DNA from: an uncultured Bacilli bacterium
GTDB lineage: Bacteria; Bacillota_I; Bacilli_A; RF39; UBA660
DNA length: 21,549 nucleotides
NCBI GenBank assembly: GCA_934169415.1
Contig: CAKPNP010000020.1
Span: forward strand, 1 to 21,549
Reading direction: 5' to 3'
A model generated the notes under the pieces. It saw only the letters and a program-made list of their open reading frames with translations. It was not told the origin of the DNA and did not search any database. The stretch's first letter is position 1; the number at the start of each line of letters is the position of its first letter. Position numbers and translations under genes: made by a program. Below, in pieces: positions 1 to 6,418 of this stretch.

Positions 1-1524
1 AAAAAAGGATTTACATTAATAGAATTACTAGCAGTAATAATAATACTAGCAGTAATAGCTTTAATTGCAACACCAATCGTATTAAATGTAGTAGATAATG
101 CTAGAAAGAGCGCAAATAAAGATTCAGCATACGGACTTTTAGATTCGGCTAAACTATACTATATGGAAAGCTTGCTTGATGAATCAAAGAGTTTAAGTGG
201 GAATTTAATAGATAAAATAAATGTATCAGGAAGTAAACCAAATAGTGGAACTGTTTATATAAATAATAAAGGAGAAATAGCACTTTCAGTAGTATATGAT
301 AAAGTATGTTTTACTAAGAATTATGAAGATGCAGATTTAACAGAATCTGATGATATTAATAATTGTAAAATAAAAGTAGTATATAAAGATAGTATTTTAA
401 ATGGAGCAGATCCAGAACTAAAAGATAACTTAGTACCAGTGGTAATAGAAAATGGTGGAACTGTAAAGAAAGCAGATATATATAGTGAATGGTATAATTA
501 TACAAATAAGACATGGGCAAATGCAGTATTATTAAATGGTAATGATACATATAAGGTAGGAGATACAATAGAAGAAAATAATATAAAAGCATATTATGTA
601 TGGATACCAAGATATAAATATCAAATATTCTATGATGGGGTAAATGCAACAACAAAACAACTAATAAATATAGAATTTGAAAGTAAAGAGACTACAAAAT
701 CAAACGGTGCAACAAAAGATAGTTGGTTAACACACCCAGCATTTACATTTGGAGATACTGAATTAAATGGAATCTGGGTAGGAAAGTTTGAATTAACAGG
801 CAATACAACAAATCCAACAATAAAACCAAATGTAACAAGTTTAAGAAAGCAAAATGTAAGTACATTATTTGCAACTACTCAAAAATTGAGCACAAATTCA
901 AGTATGTTAAAGAACTCAGAATGGGGAGCAGTAGCATATTTAACAATATCAATATATGGTCAAGGCTTAACAGAAGTAAGAATAAATAATTCATCTACAT
1001 ATATAACAGGGTGTGCAGCAAGTGTAGAAAATGGCTCAAAATATAGTGGATGTGAGAATGAATATACTAAAGCAATAGGAGTACTCGCAAGTACAACGGG
1101 AAACATAAGTGGAATCTATGATATGAGTGGAGGAGCAAGTGAATATGTAATGGGAGTAATGGAAGATAGTTTAAATAGTAATATACCATCAAGCGGATAT
1201 AATTCAGAATATAATTCAGGCTTTACAGGAAAAACAACTGGTATAGTAACAAATATAACAGGAGTAGAATTCCCAGAAAGTAAATATTATGATATATATA
1301 AATATGGAACAAATGCTAGTGATTATACAAGATATCATTTAGGAGATGCAACAACCGAAACAAAAGGTTGGAATTCAGATTATATTTATTTTATTTATTC
1401 TGGACAATCATATTTTATGCGTAGTTGTAATTTTCAGTTTGATGTAAGCGCAGGTATTTTTTCATTTGATTATAGTAATGGTCATGGGAAGGTAGACTAT
1501 TCTACCCGCGCAGTTTTAAGATAA
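1..1524 (+). CDS. Pilin-like surface protein with C-terminal FGE/C-type-lectin-like domain (5' end missing)
   Basis: Frame 1 is open from the first base, so the gene starts upstream of the window and 507 residues are visible. The visible N-terminus, KKGFTLIELLAV followed by a long hydrophobic stretch, is a class III (type IV prepilin) signal: cleavage is expected after Gly3, with Glu at +5 of the mature protein. This predicts a membrane-anchored, pilus-associated or pseudopilin-like surface protein. The middle part (about residues 195-260) has YYVWIPRYKY and LNGIWVGKFE, and GIYDMSGGASEYVMG near residue 375 resembles the core of formylglycine-generating-enzyme-like (sulfatase-modifying factor/C-type lectin) folds. 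The protein ends in STRAVLR, the position of the usual FRVVL-type end of that fold. It is probably a display protein that binds a ligand, not an enzyme (inference). The last ~50 codons differ in composition from the rest and are listed separately. A hairpin terminator follows the stop directly. Confidence 0.75.
   Translation, partial: KKGFTLIELLAVIIILAVIALIATPIVLNVVDNARKSANKDSAYGLLDSAKLYYMESLLDESKSLSGNLIDKINVSGSKPNSGTVYINNKGEIALSVVYDKVCFTKNYEDADLTESDDINNCKIKVVYKDSILNGADPELKDNLVPVVIENGGTVKKADIYSEWYNYTNKTWANAVLLNGNDTYKVGDTIEENNIKAYYVWIPRYKYQIFYDGVNATTKQLINIEFESKETTKSNGATKDSWLTHPAFTFGDTELNGIWVGKFELTGNTTNPTIKPNVTSLRKQNVSTLFATTQKLSTNSSMLKNSEWGAVAYLTISIYGQGLTEVRINNSSTYITGCAASVENGSKYSGCENEYTKAIGVLASTTGNISGIYDMSGGASEYVMGVMEDSLNSNIPSSGYNSEYNSGFTGKTTGIVTNITGVEFPESKYYDIYKYGTNASDYTRYHLGDATTETKGWNSDYIYFIYSGQSYFMRSCNFQFDVSAGIFSFDYSNGHGKVDYSTRAVLR
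1366..1521 (+). other. Candidate hypervariable 3' segment (diversity-generating retroelement VR-like)
   Basis: The last ~52 codons of the pilin/lectin gene change character. Upstream codons are A-ending and A-rich (ata, gta, aca), while here many are NNT or NNC: agt tgt aat ttt, gat tat agt aat ggt cat, gac tat. These can all be reached from AAT/AAC by changing only adenines, as expected for DGR mutagenesis. The segment ends in an unusually GC-rich stretch (ctacccgcgca, 1502-1512), the place where an initiation-of-mutagenic-homing element would lie, just before the stop. It encodes the C-terminal part of a C-type-lectin-like fold, the usual DGR target. No reverse transcriptase, Avd or template repeat is seen in the window, so this is a hypothesis. 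Confidence 0.4.
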
Positions 1525-1525
1525 C

Positions 1526-1556
1526 AAAAAACATATCAAATTTGATATGTTTTTTA
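1526..1556. terminator. Bidirectional terminator between convergent genes
   Basis: A perfect palindrome centred at 1540/1541 (AAAAA-ACATATCAAA-TTTGATATGT-TTTTT) has a T-run on either strand. It begins 2 bases after the pilin-like gene's stop and ends 4 bases before the stop of the convergent radical SAM gene, so it can end transcripts from both sides. Confidence 0.8.
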
Positions 1557-1559
1557 GTA

Positions 1560-2477
1560 CTATTTTAAATACATTCCTTGTACCCAATCATTTTTAGCCA
1601 TCATTTTATCTATATCATTTAATACACAAAACTTCTTTGTTAGCCAAGTTGGTTCTATTAAATCATCGATTTTAGGATCTCCAGTTAATCTATGAATTAC
1701 TATATTTTCATCTAAATATTTTAATTGTTCACAAACTATTTCTACATATTCTTCTTTAGTTAAAACATGAAATTTTTCCTTATTATACATTTCTTCTAAT
1801 TTAGTATCTTTTAATATATGTAACATATGTATTTTAATACCTTGTATATCTAGTTTGCCTAAATATTTAGCAGTTTCTATCATATCAGATTTAGTCTCAT
1901 AAGGTAGACCATTTATAATATGTACTACAACATTAATATTTTTATCTCTAAGACGCTTTAAACATTTATTAAAACATTCTAAATCATGACCTCTATTAAT
2001 TAGTTTAGATGTTTTATCATGTATTGTTTGTAAACCTAATTCAACAGTTAAATATGTTCTTTTAGATAATTCTTCTAAATAATCTAAACATTCATCACTA
2101 ATAGAGTCTGGCCTTGTTGCTATAGAAAGCCCGACTACATTATCAAGATTTAATATTGTCTCGTATTTTTCTTTTAATATATTAACAGGTGCTAGTGTAT
2201 TTGTTCTAACTTGAAAATAACCGATATATTTTCCTGTTTGCCATTTTTTATTCATCATTTCTTTGCCTTTGTTAAATTGTGTAATTAAATCTTCATTAAT
2301 ATTACCAGCAAATTCCCCAGAACCTATTCTGCTACAGTAAATACATCCTCCTGTATTTAAATGTGGACAAGAAAAACCTGCGTTTAAACTTATTTTAAAA
2401 ACTTTGCATCCAAATTTATTTTTATAAAAATAATCAAGTGTATAATATCTTTTATTATTGTTGCTATATTTAAACAT
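1560..2477 (-). CDS. ytqA: TIGR01212-type radical SAM protein (YtqA/YhcC family)
   Basis: Radical SAM enzyme. FKISLNAGFSCPHLNTGG with GCIYC supplies the three cluster cysteines (spacing C-x7-C-x2-C), followed by GSGEFAG. GYFQVRTNTLAPVNILKEKY, GLSIATRPDSI and TVELGLQTIHDKT are typical of the YtqA/YhcC family. In Bacillus subtilis YtqA (renamed MnmL) is reported to act in the mnm5s2U34 wobble-uridine pathway of tRNA; that role here is inferred from family membership. The cluster loop is about four residues shorter than in relatives I recall, which read CPNRDGT...GGC. I chose ATG at 2477 (305 residues): GGTGG lies 5 bases upstream, and the TTG 12 bases earlier (2489) would lie upstream of the predicted transcription start at 2487. 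Monocistronic, divergent from the permease gene. Confidence 0.85.
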   Translation of the reverse strand: MFKYSNNNKRYYTLDYFYKNKFGCKVFKISLNAGFSCPHLNTGGCIYCSRIGSGEFAGNINEDLITQFNKGKEMMNKKWQTGKYIGYFQVRTNTLAPVNILKEKYETILNLDNVVGLSIATRPDSISDECLDYLEELSKRTYLTVELGLQTIHDKTSKLINRGHDLECFNKCLKRLRDKNINVVVHIINGLPYETKSDMIETAKYLGKLDIQGIKIHMLHILKDTKLEEMYNKEKFHVLTKEEYVEIVCEQLKYLDENIVIHRLTGDPKIDDLIEPTWLTKKFCVLNDIDKMMAKNDWVQGMYLK

Positions 2478-2493
2478 TAAAACCACCAAAATT

Positions 2494-2523
2494 ATTATAT
2501 CAGATTTGTTAAAATATTGTGAA
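2494..2523 (-). promoter_or_regulatory. Promoter of the radical SAM gene
   Basis: On the minus strand, TTCACA (2523-2518), an 18-base spacer, then extended -10 TGA-TATAAT (2499-2494). Exactly six bases later comes GGTGG, so the predicted +1 (about 2487) is the first base of the ribosome binding site and the leader is only about 10 nt. Confidence 0.7.
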
Positions 2524-2558
2524 ATTTTTAAAAAAATGTTTAAAAATATATTAAAGTT

Positions 2559-2578
2559 TGCTATAATTACTATGGAGG
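2559..2578 (+). promoter_or_regulatory. Promoter -10 fused to ribosome binding site of the permease gene
   Basis: Extended -10 TGC-TATAAT (TATAAT at 2562-2567), then six bases (tactat), then GGAGG at 2574-2578, 7 bases before ATG 2586. The -35 region is weak. Predicted +1 falls on the first G of GGAGG, giving a leader of about 12 nt. Confidence 0.65.
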
Positions 2579-2585
2579 TAATTAT

Positions 2586-4007
2586 ATGAAAAAAGATACA
2601 TTTAAAGTTTTAGGAATAACATTCTTAATTGTTGTATTATTATCATGGATAATACCTGCTGGATATTATTCAAATGGTACTTTTACATCAAGTGGAAGTC
2701 AAGTAGTTGTTGGATTATATGATATTGTAAGAATTCCAGTTTTAACTATTGCTACATTTATTCAATTCGGAGTTTTATTCTTAGCAATTGGGGGATTGTA
2801 TGGTGTTTTAAATAAAACATTAGTTTATTCTAAAATAGTTGATTCTATTGCAAAGAAATATAACAAAAAAGGTTTTATGATTTTTACAGTTATTTTATTT
2901 GCATTATTAACATCTATTACTGGTTTAAACAATTTAATGTTTATTTTAGTACCATTCTTTATGGCTATATTATTAAAACAAGGATATAGCAAAATTGTAA
3001 GTTTAACTTCAACTGTAGGAGCTATGTTAGTAGGTGCAGTAGGTACTACTATAGGCTTTAATGTTTGGGGATATTTACAATATTTCTTAAGTTTAAGTAT
3101 GACTACTTATTTATTTGCAAGAATAGTAATACTTATTATATCAGTAGTTTTATTAATATTATTATTAATAAAAAATACTAAAGAAGTTACTGAAGTTAGT
3201 AAAACTAAAAAAGCAAAAGAAGAAATTAAAATACCACTATATGAAGAAAACACTTCAAAGAAGAGTGTTGTACCTTTTGTTATTATATCAATAATAACTT
3301 TAGCATTTATATTTATCGGTCAATATAACTGGGAATATTCATTTAAAATTTCTTTATTTACAAATATATATGAAAGTATAAATTCATTTGAAATAGCTGG
3401 TTATCCAATATTCGCTAATTTATTAAGAGGATTATCAACAATCGGTTATTTAGGAAATTATGATGTTGTGGTAATATTAATTATTGCATCATTAATAATT
3501 GGATGGTTATATAATGTTAAATTTAAAGATATTTTTGAAGGTTTTGTAAGTGGAGCTAAAGAAATGTTACCGTCAGCAATTTATGCTATGTTAGCATGCT
3601 CTGTATTCGCACTTTTATTAAATATGCAAGATGCAAACAATCATTCTGCTAATTTCTTAAATACAATGGTTAATAAATTAGTTGGTTCAACTGATTTCTC
3701 ATTTGCTGGAACAACTTTATCAGCTGGATTTATTAGTTTTGCTTATAATGATTTTTATACATTATTAAGCAATTATGCTAGTGTATTTAAAGTATTTGAT
3801 TCAAATGTTGTTGCTATAATAGCCTTAATGATTCAAACTATATATGGCGTAGTTATGTTAGTTGCACCTACAAGTATTTACTTAATTGCAGGTCTAACTT
3901 TAGCAGATGTTTCATATAAAGATTGGATTAAACATATTTGGAAATATGCAGTTATATTATTCATAGTAGTTATAGTAGTTGCATTCATTTTAACAATGAC
4001 AATATAA
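2586..4007 (+). CDS. YfcC/DcuC-like multi-pass permease, substrate unknown
   Basis: A 473-residue, very hydrophobic protein with roughly 11-13 membrane segments and a charged cytoplasmic loop near residues 195-225 (KNTKEVTEVSKTKKAKEE). The N-terminus (a hydrophobic segment ending LLSWIIPAGYY), the stretch GLYDIVRIPVL, and the later LFLAIGGLYGVL are in the style of the YfcC/DcuC-like part of the ion transporter superfamily, which carries C4-dicarboxylates or amino acids. The substrate cannot be read from the sequence. The helix-breaking segments MLVGAVGTTIGFN and TLSAGFISFAYND may be re-entrant loops near the substrate site (inference). It is monocistronic, with its own promoter and a strong terminator, and has no metabolic partner gene beside it. 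AbgT-like or ArcD-like carriers are alternatives. Confidence 0.6.
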   Translation: MKKDTFKVLGITFLIVVLLSWIIPAGYYSNGTFTSSGSQVVVGLYDIVRIPVLTIATFIQFGVLFLAIGGLYGVLNKTLVYSKIVDSIAKKYNKKGFMIFTVILFALLTSITGLNNLMFILVPFFMAILLKQGYSKIVSLTSTVGAMLVGAVGTTIGFNVWGYLQYFLSLSMTTYLFARIVILIISVVLLILLLIKNTKEVTEVSKTKKAKEEIKIPLYEENTSKKSVVPFVIISIITLAFIFIGQYNWEYSFKISLFTNIYESINSFEIAGYPIFANLLRGLSTIGYLGNYDVVVILIIASLIIGWLYNVKFKDIFEGFVSGAKEMLPSAIYAMLACSVFALLLNMQDANNHSANFLNTMVNKLVGSTDFSFAGTTLSAGFISFAYNDFYTLLSNYASVFKVFDSNVVAIIALMIQTIYGVVMLVAPTSIYLIAGLTLADVSYKDWIKHIWKYAVILFIVVIVVAFILTMTI

Positions 4008-4033
4008 ATAGGAATTTTATTCCTATTTTTTTT
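4006..4033 (+). terminator. Rho-independent terminator after the permease gene
   Basis: Stem AATAGGAAT (4007-4015), loop TTT, ATTCCTATT (4019-4027), followed by a T-run. It begins within the stop codon. Confidence 0.85.
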
Positions 4034-4042
4034 AAACAAATA

Positions 4043-4071
4043 TTGCATTTTTAACCTCTTCGTGATAAAAT
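4043..4071 (+). promoter_or_regulatory. Promoter of pyk
   Basis: TTGCAT (4043-4048), a 17-base spacer, and extended -10 TGA-TAAAAT (4066-4071). Predicted start near 4078, giving a leader of about 25 nt. Confidence 0.7.
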
Positions 4072-4102
4072 TATTTGCGTACGGAAATGGAGTTGAGGAT
4101 TT

Positions 4103-5509
4103 TTGAAAAAAACAAAAATAATATGTAGTATTGGTCCATCTACACAAACTTGGGAAAATTTTAAAGGTTTAGTAGATGCTGGTATGAATGTTGCAAGAAT
4201 TAACTTTTCACACGCAACATTAGAAGAAAGAAAATTAGATGAAAGTTTAGTAGAGCGTGCAAGAAAAGAATTAGGTGCACCTATTGCTATTTTATATGAT
4301 ACAAAAGGACCAGATTTAAGAACTTGTACATTTGAAGGAGATTATATCGAATTAGTTGAAGGATCTACAATTAGAATAGTAGAAGAAGATTTAAAAGATA
4401 AAGGTACTAAAGAGGCTATTTCATTTAACTATAGAAATATTGTTAAAGATTTACATAAAGGTATGTCAGTTTTACTTGATGATGGATTCTATAAATTAGT
4501 AGTAGAAGAAGAAGATAAAGACGGAGTAACTTGCCGTATTATGAATGGTGGAACTATTAAAAGTAGACGTGGAGTTTGTATTCCAGGTATAAAATTAGAT
4601 ATTCCATTTGTATCAGAACAAGATAGAGAAGATATTAAATATGCTTGTGATATGAATGGTGATTATTTAGCATTATCATTTGTAAACAGTGCTAGTGATG
4701 TTAATGAAGTTAGAAATTTATGTAAAGAATTTGGTAAACCAAATATGACAATTATTTCTAAAGTTGAAACTCAATATGCAATGGATCATTTACAAGAAAT
4801 AGTTGATGCATCAGATTATATTATGGTAGCACGTGGTGATTTAGGAGTTGAAACTGGTGTTGAAAATTTACCACTTTACTCTCAAATGATGATAGATGCT
4901 TGTCATGCTAGTGGTAAAGGTGTAATAATGGCTACACAAATGATGACTAGTATGAAAAATAATATTCGTCCAACTAATGCTGAAGTTACTGATGTTGGTA
5001 ATGCTATATTACGTGGTTGCGATGCTATTATGACTAGTGATGAAACTACAATGGGTAAATATCCAGTAGAAACTATACAAATGATGAGTACTATTTGTAA
5101 TAAAGTAGAAAAAATAACTAAATATAATTTAAGTGAATATAAATTAAGAGGAAATGAAGTACATAATACTATAGCAGAATGTACATCTTACGCTACTAAA
5201 ACATTACCAATTAAAGCTGTTGTTGTATCAACTACAACAGGAAAACTTGCTTTAGATGTTTCAAGCCTAAGACCAAATGCTTATATTATAGCTGTTGTTC
5301 CAAATGAAAAAGTAGCTCATGAATTAGCACTTAAATGGGGTGTTTATACTAAAGTTGTTAATGCATCTGATGATATGGATAAATTGGTAAAAGAAGGAAT
5401 ATCTGCAGCTAAAGAAATGATGAATTTATCAACTGGTGATTTAGTAATCGTTGCAGGTGGAGTTCCAGAAGAAGCACATACTAATTTCATGAAGATTGAA
5501 ACAATCTAA
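4103..5509 (+). CDS. pyk: Pyruvate kinase
   Basis: Converts phosphoenolpyruvate and ADP to pyruvate and ATP, the last step of glycolysis. At 468 residues it has the usual length for a bacterial enzyme without the extra C-terminal domain. It starts KKTKIICSIGPST and has NVARINFSH. The catalytic lysine and a metal-binding glutamate are in TIISKVET, and the metal-binding aspartate is in IMVARGDLGVE. The B domain spans roughly residues 70-165, and the C-terminal regulatory domain begins near residue 345. The start is TTG at 4103 with GAGG at 4095-4098; the next in-frame Met would delete the conserved N-terminus. Several usually conserved spots differ: DTKGPDLRT for DTKGPEIRT, LSFVNSASDV for ASFVRKASDV and MTSDETTMGKYPVE for MLSGETAAGKYPVE. 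It is a divergent but intact enzyme. Monocistronic. Confidence 0.93.
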   Translation: MKKTKIICSIGPSTQTWENFKGLVDAGMNVARINFSHATLEERKLDESLVERARKELGAPIAILYDTKGPDLRTCTFEGDYIELVEGSTIRIVEEDLKDKGTKEAISFNYRNIVKDLHKGMSVLLDDGFYKLVVEEEDKDGVTCRIMNGGTIKSRRGVCIPGIKLDIPFVSEQDREDIKYACDMNGDYLALSFVNSASDVNEVRNLCKEFGKPNMTIISKVETQYAMDHLQEIVDASDYIMVARGDLGVETGVENLPLYSQMMIDACHASGKGVIMATQMMTSMKNNIRPTNAEVTDVGNAILRGCDAIMTSDETTMGKYPVETIQMMSTICNKVEKITKYNLSEYKLRGNEVHNTIAECTSYATKTLPIKAVVVSTTTGKLALDVSSLRPNAYIIAVVPNEKVAHELALKWGVYTKVVNASDDMDKLVKEGISAAKEMMNLSTGDLVIVAGGVPEEAHTNFMKIETI

Positions 5510-5534
5510 AAATCATGTTAATTCATGATTTTTT
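5508..5534 (+). terminator. Terminator after pyk
   Basis: Stem AAAAATCATG (5508-5517), loop TTAATT, CATGATTTTT (5524-5533), continuing in T. The stop codon lies in the 5' arm. Confidence 0.8.
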
Positions 5535-5555
5535 CTTTTATTTTAAATAATTGTT

Positions 5556-5570
5556 TGATATAATAATAAC
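5556..5570 (+). promoter_or_regulatory. Extended -10 promoter giving a predicted leaderless transcript
   Basis: TGA-TATAAT (TATAAT at 5559-5564) is followed by only six bases (aataac) and then ATG 5571. The predicted +1 is the A of the start codon. There is no SD-like sequence in the gap. Confidence 0.65.
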
Positions 5571-6200
5571 ATGAAGTATAAAATAGATAATAATATATAT
5601 GAAGTAGAGATAATTAGAAAAAATAACAAAAATACATATGTAAGGGTTAAAGATGGTAAAATTGTAGTAACCACATCTTTTTTAACTACTAAACTTACTG
5701 TAACGAAAATTCTTGATGATAATGTTTCATTTTTGAAAAAAGCTTTATATAAAGATTTAAAAAAACAAGAAAAAAATGATAGATTTTATTATTTAGGTAA
5801 ATGTTATGGTGTTGTTTTTAAACCTTCCATATGTGTAGAAATATCAGATTATAAAATATATGCTAATGATTCAAATTCTTTAGATAAATGGTTAAAAAAT
5901 CAAACCTTAACTATATTTAAGGAAAGACTTAATTATTGGTATGATAATTTTTTAGAGGATATTCCTTATCCAAATTTAAAAATAAGAAAAATGACTTCAA
6001 GATGGGGTGTTTGTAATAGAAAAAACAATAATGTTACACTAAATAGTGAACTTATAAAGTATGATATTTCTAAAATTGATTACGTTATTATTCATGAGTT
6101 ATCTCATTTTGTTCATTTTAATCATTCCAAAGAATTTTGGCTAGTTGTAGGAAAATATTGTCCTGATTACAAAAAAATAAGAAAAGAACTTAACGATTAG
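5571..6200 (+). CDS. YgjP-like zinc metallopeptidase domain protein (DUF45)
   Basis: A 209-residue protein with the YgjP/SprT-like gluzincin signature near the C-terminus: HELSHFVHFNHSKEFW at 175-190. His175, His179 and a later His of the H-x2-H-x2-HS-x3-FW pattern are expected zinc ligands, and Glu176 is the expected catalytic base. RKMTSRWGVCNRKNNNVTLN about 40 residues earlier is the other family hallmark. The N-terminal half forms the predicted beta-rich lead-in domain. No signal peptide is visible, so it is probably cytoplasmic. Cellular substrates of this family are poorly known; it is often compared with WLM/SprT-type proteases. It lies alone between pyk and the Cse60-like gene and appears to be translated from a leaderless transcript. 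Confidence 0.85.
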   Translation: MKYKIDNNIYEVEIIRKNNKNTYVRVKDGKIVVTTSFLTTKLTVTKILDDNVSFLKKALYKDLKKQEKNDRFYYLGKCYGVVFKPSICVEISDYKIYANDSNSLDKWLKNQTLTIFKERLNYWYDNFLEDIPYPNLKIRKMTSRWGVCNRKNNNVTLNSELIKYDISKIDYVIIHELSHFVHFNHSKEFWLVVGKYCPDYKKIRKELND

Positions 6201-6224
6201 ACATTATTTTCGCCCCTTTAGTAT

Positions 6225-6240
6225 TATAATTATTTTGGTG
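6225..6240 (+). promoter_or_regulatory. -10 element fused to ribosome binding site of the cse60-like gene
   Basis: TATAAT at 6225-6230, six bases (tatttt), then GGTG at 6237-6240, with ATG at 6247. Predicted +1 is the first G of GGTG. No convincing -35 at normal spacing. Confidence 0.6.
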
Positions 6241-6246
6241 AATGGT

Positions 6247-6414
6247 ATGAAAGTTAAAATATTTGATGAATCACATGAAAAAGATTTAGAAGAAAGTGTT
6301 AATAATTTTATACTAGATAAAGATATAATTGATATAAAGTATCAAGTTTCTATTTGTGTAAGTGGGGAAGAACAAATATATTGTTTCTCTGCTATGATTT
6401 TGTATGGGAAGTGA
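6247..6414 (+). CDS. Small Cse60-like protein
   Basis: A 55-residue frame, MKVKIFDESHEKDLEESVN..., ending QIYCFSAMILYGK with TGA at 6412-6414. The K-V-K-x-F-D-E-x-H-E-K-D-L-E start, the central DIIDIKYQVSI and the IYCFSAMI(L/I)Y end are those of the Cse60 family (Spore_Cse60), named for a short Bacillus subtilis gene under sporulation sigma-E control. The molecular function is unknown. It is acidic, has no signal or membrane segment, and probably forms a small alpha/beta fold. It has its own promoter, and the flippase gene follows directly: the flippase TTG at 6419 is 4 bases beyond the stop, or the alternative ATG at 6404 overlaps it. The two are therefore co-transcribed. No other sporulation gene is seen in the window. 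Confidence 0.75.
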   Translation: MKVKIFDESHEKDLEESVNNFILDKDIIDIKYQVSICVSGEEQIYCFSAMILYGK

Positions 6415-6418
6415 GATT

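Noticed and set aside
356..655. Minus-strand open frame of 99 codons inside the pilin-like gene
   Set aside because: It is rich in Leu, Tyr and His from reading A-rich codons backwards, has no SD, and lies inside a well-supported gene.
1526..1556. Palindrome after the candidate variable region as a DGR cruciform
   Set aside because: DGR-associated hairpins are usually GC-rich. This one is AT-rich with T-runs on both sides between convergent genes, so a terminator explains it fully.
2478..2489. TTG at 2489 as start of the radical SAM gene
   Set aside because: It lies upstream of the predicted transcription start, and the SD GGTGG lies between it and ATG 2477.
6404..6418. ATG at 6404 as start of the flippase
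   Set aside because: No SD precedes it, whereas GGGAAGTGAG precedes TTG 6419. It cannot be fully excluded because it overlaps the Cse60-like stop in a way compatible with coupling.
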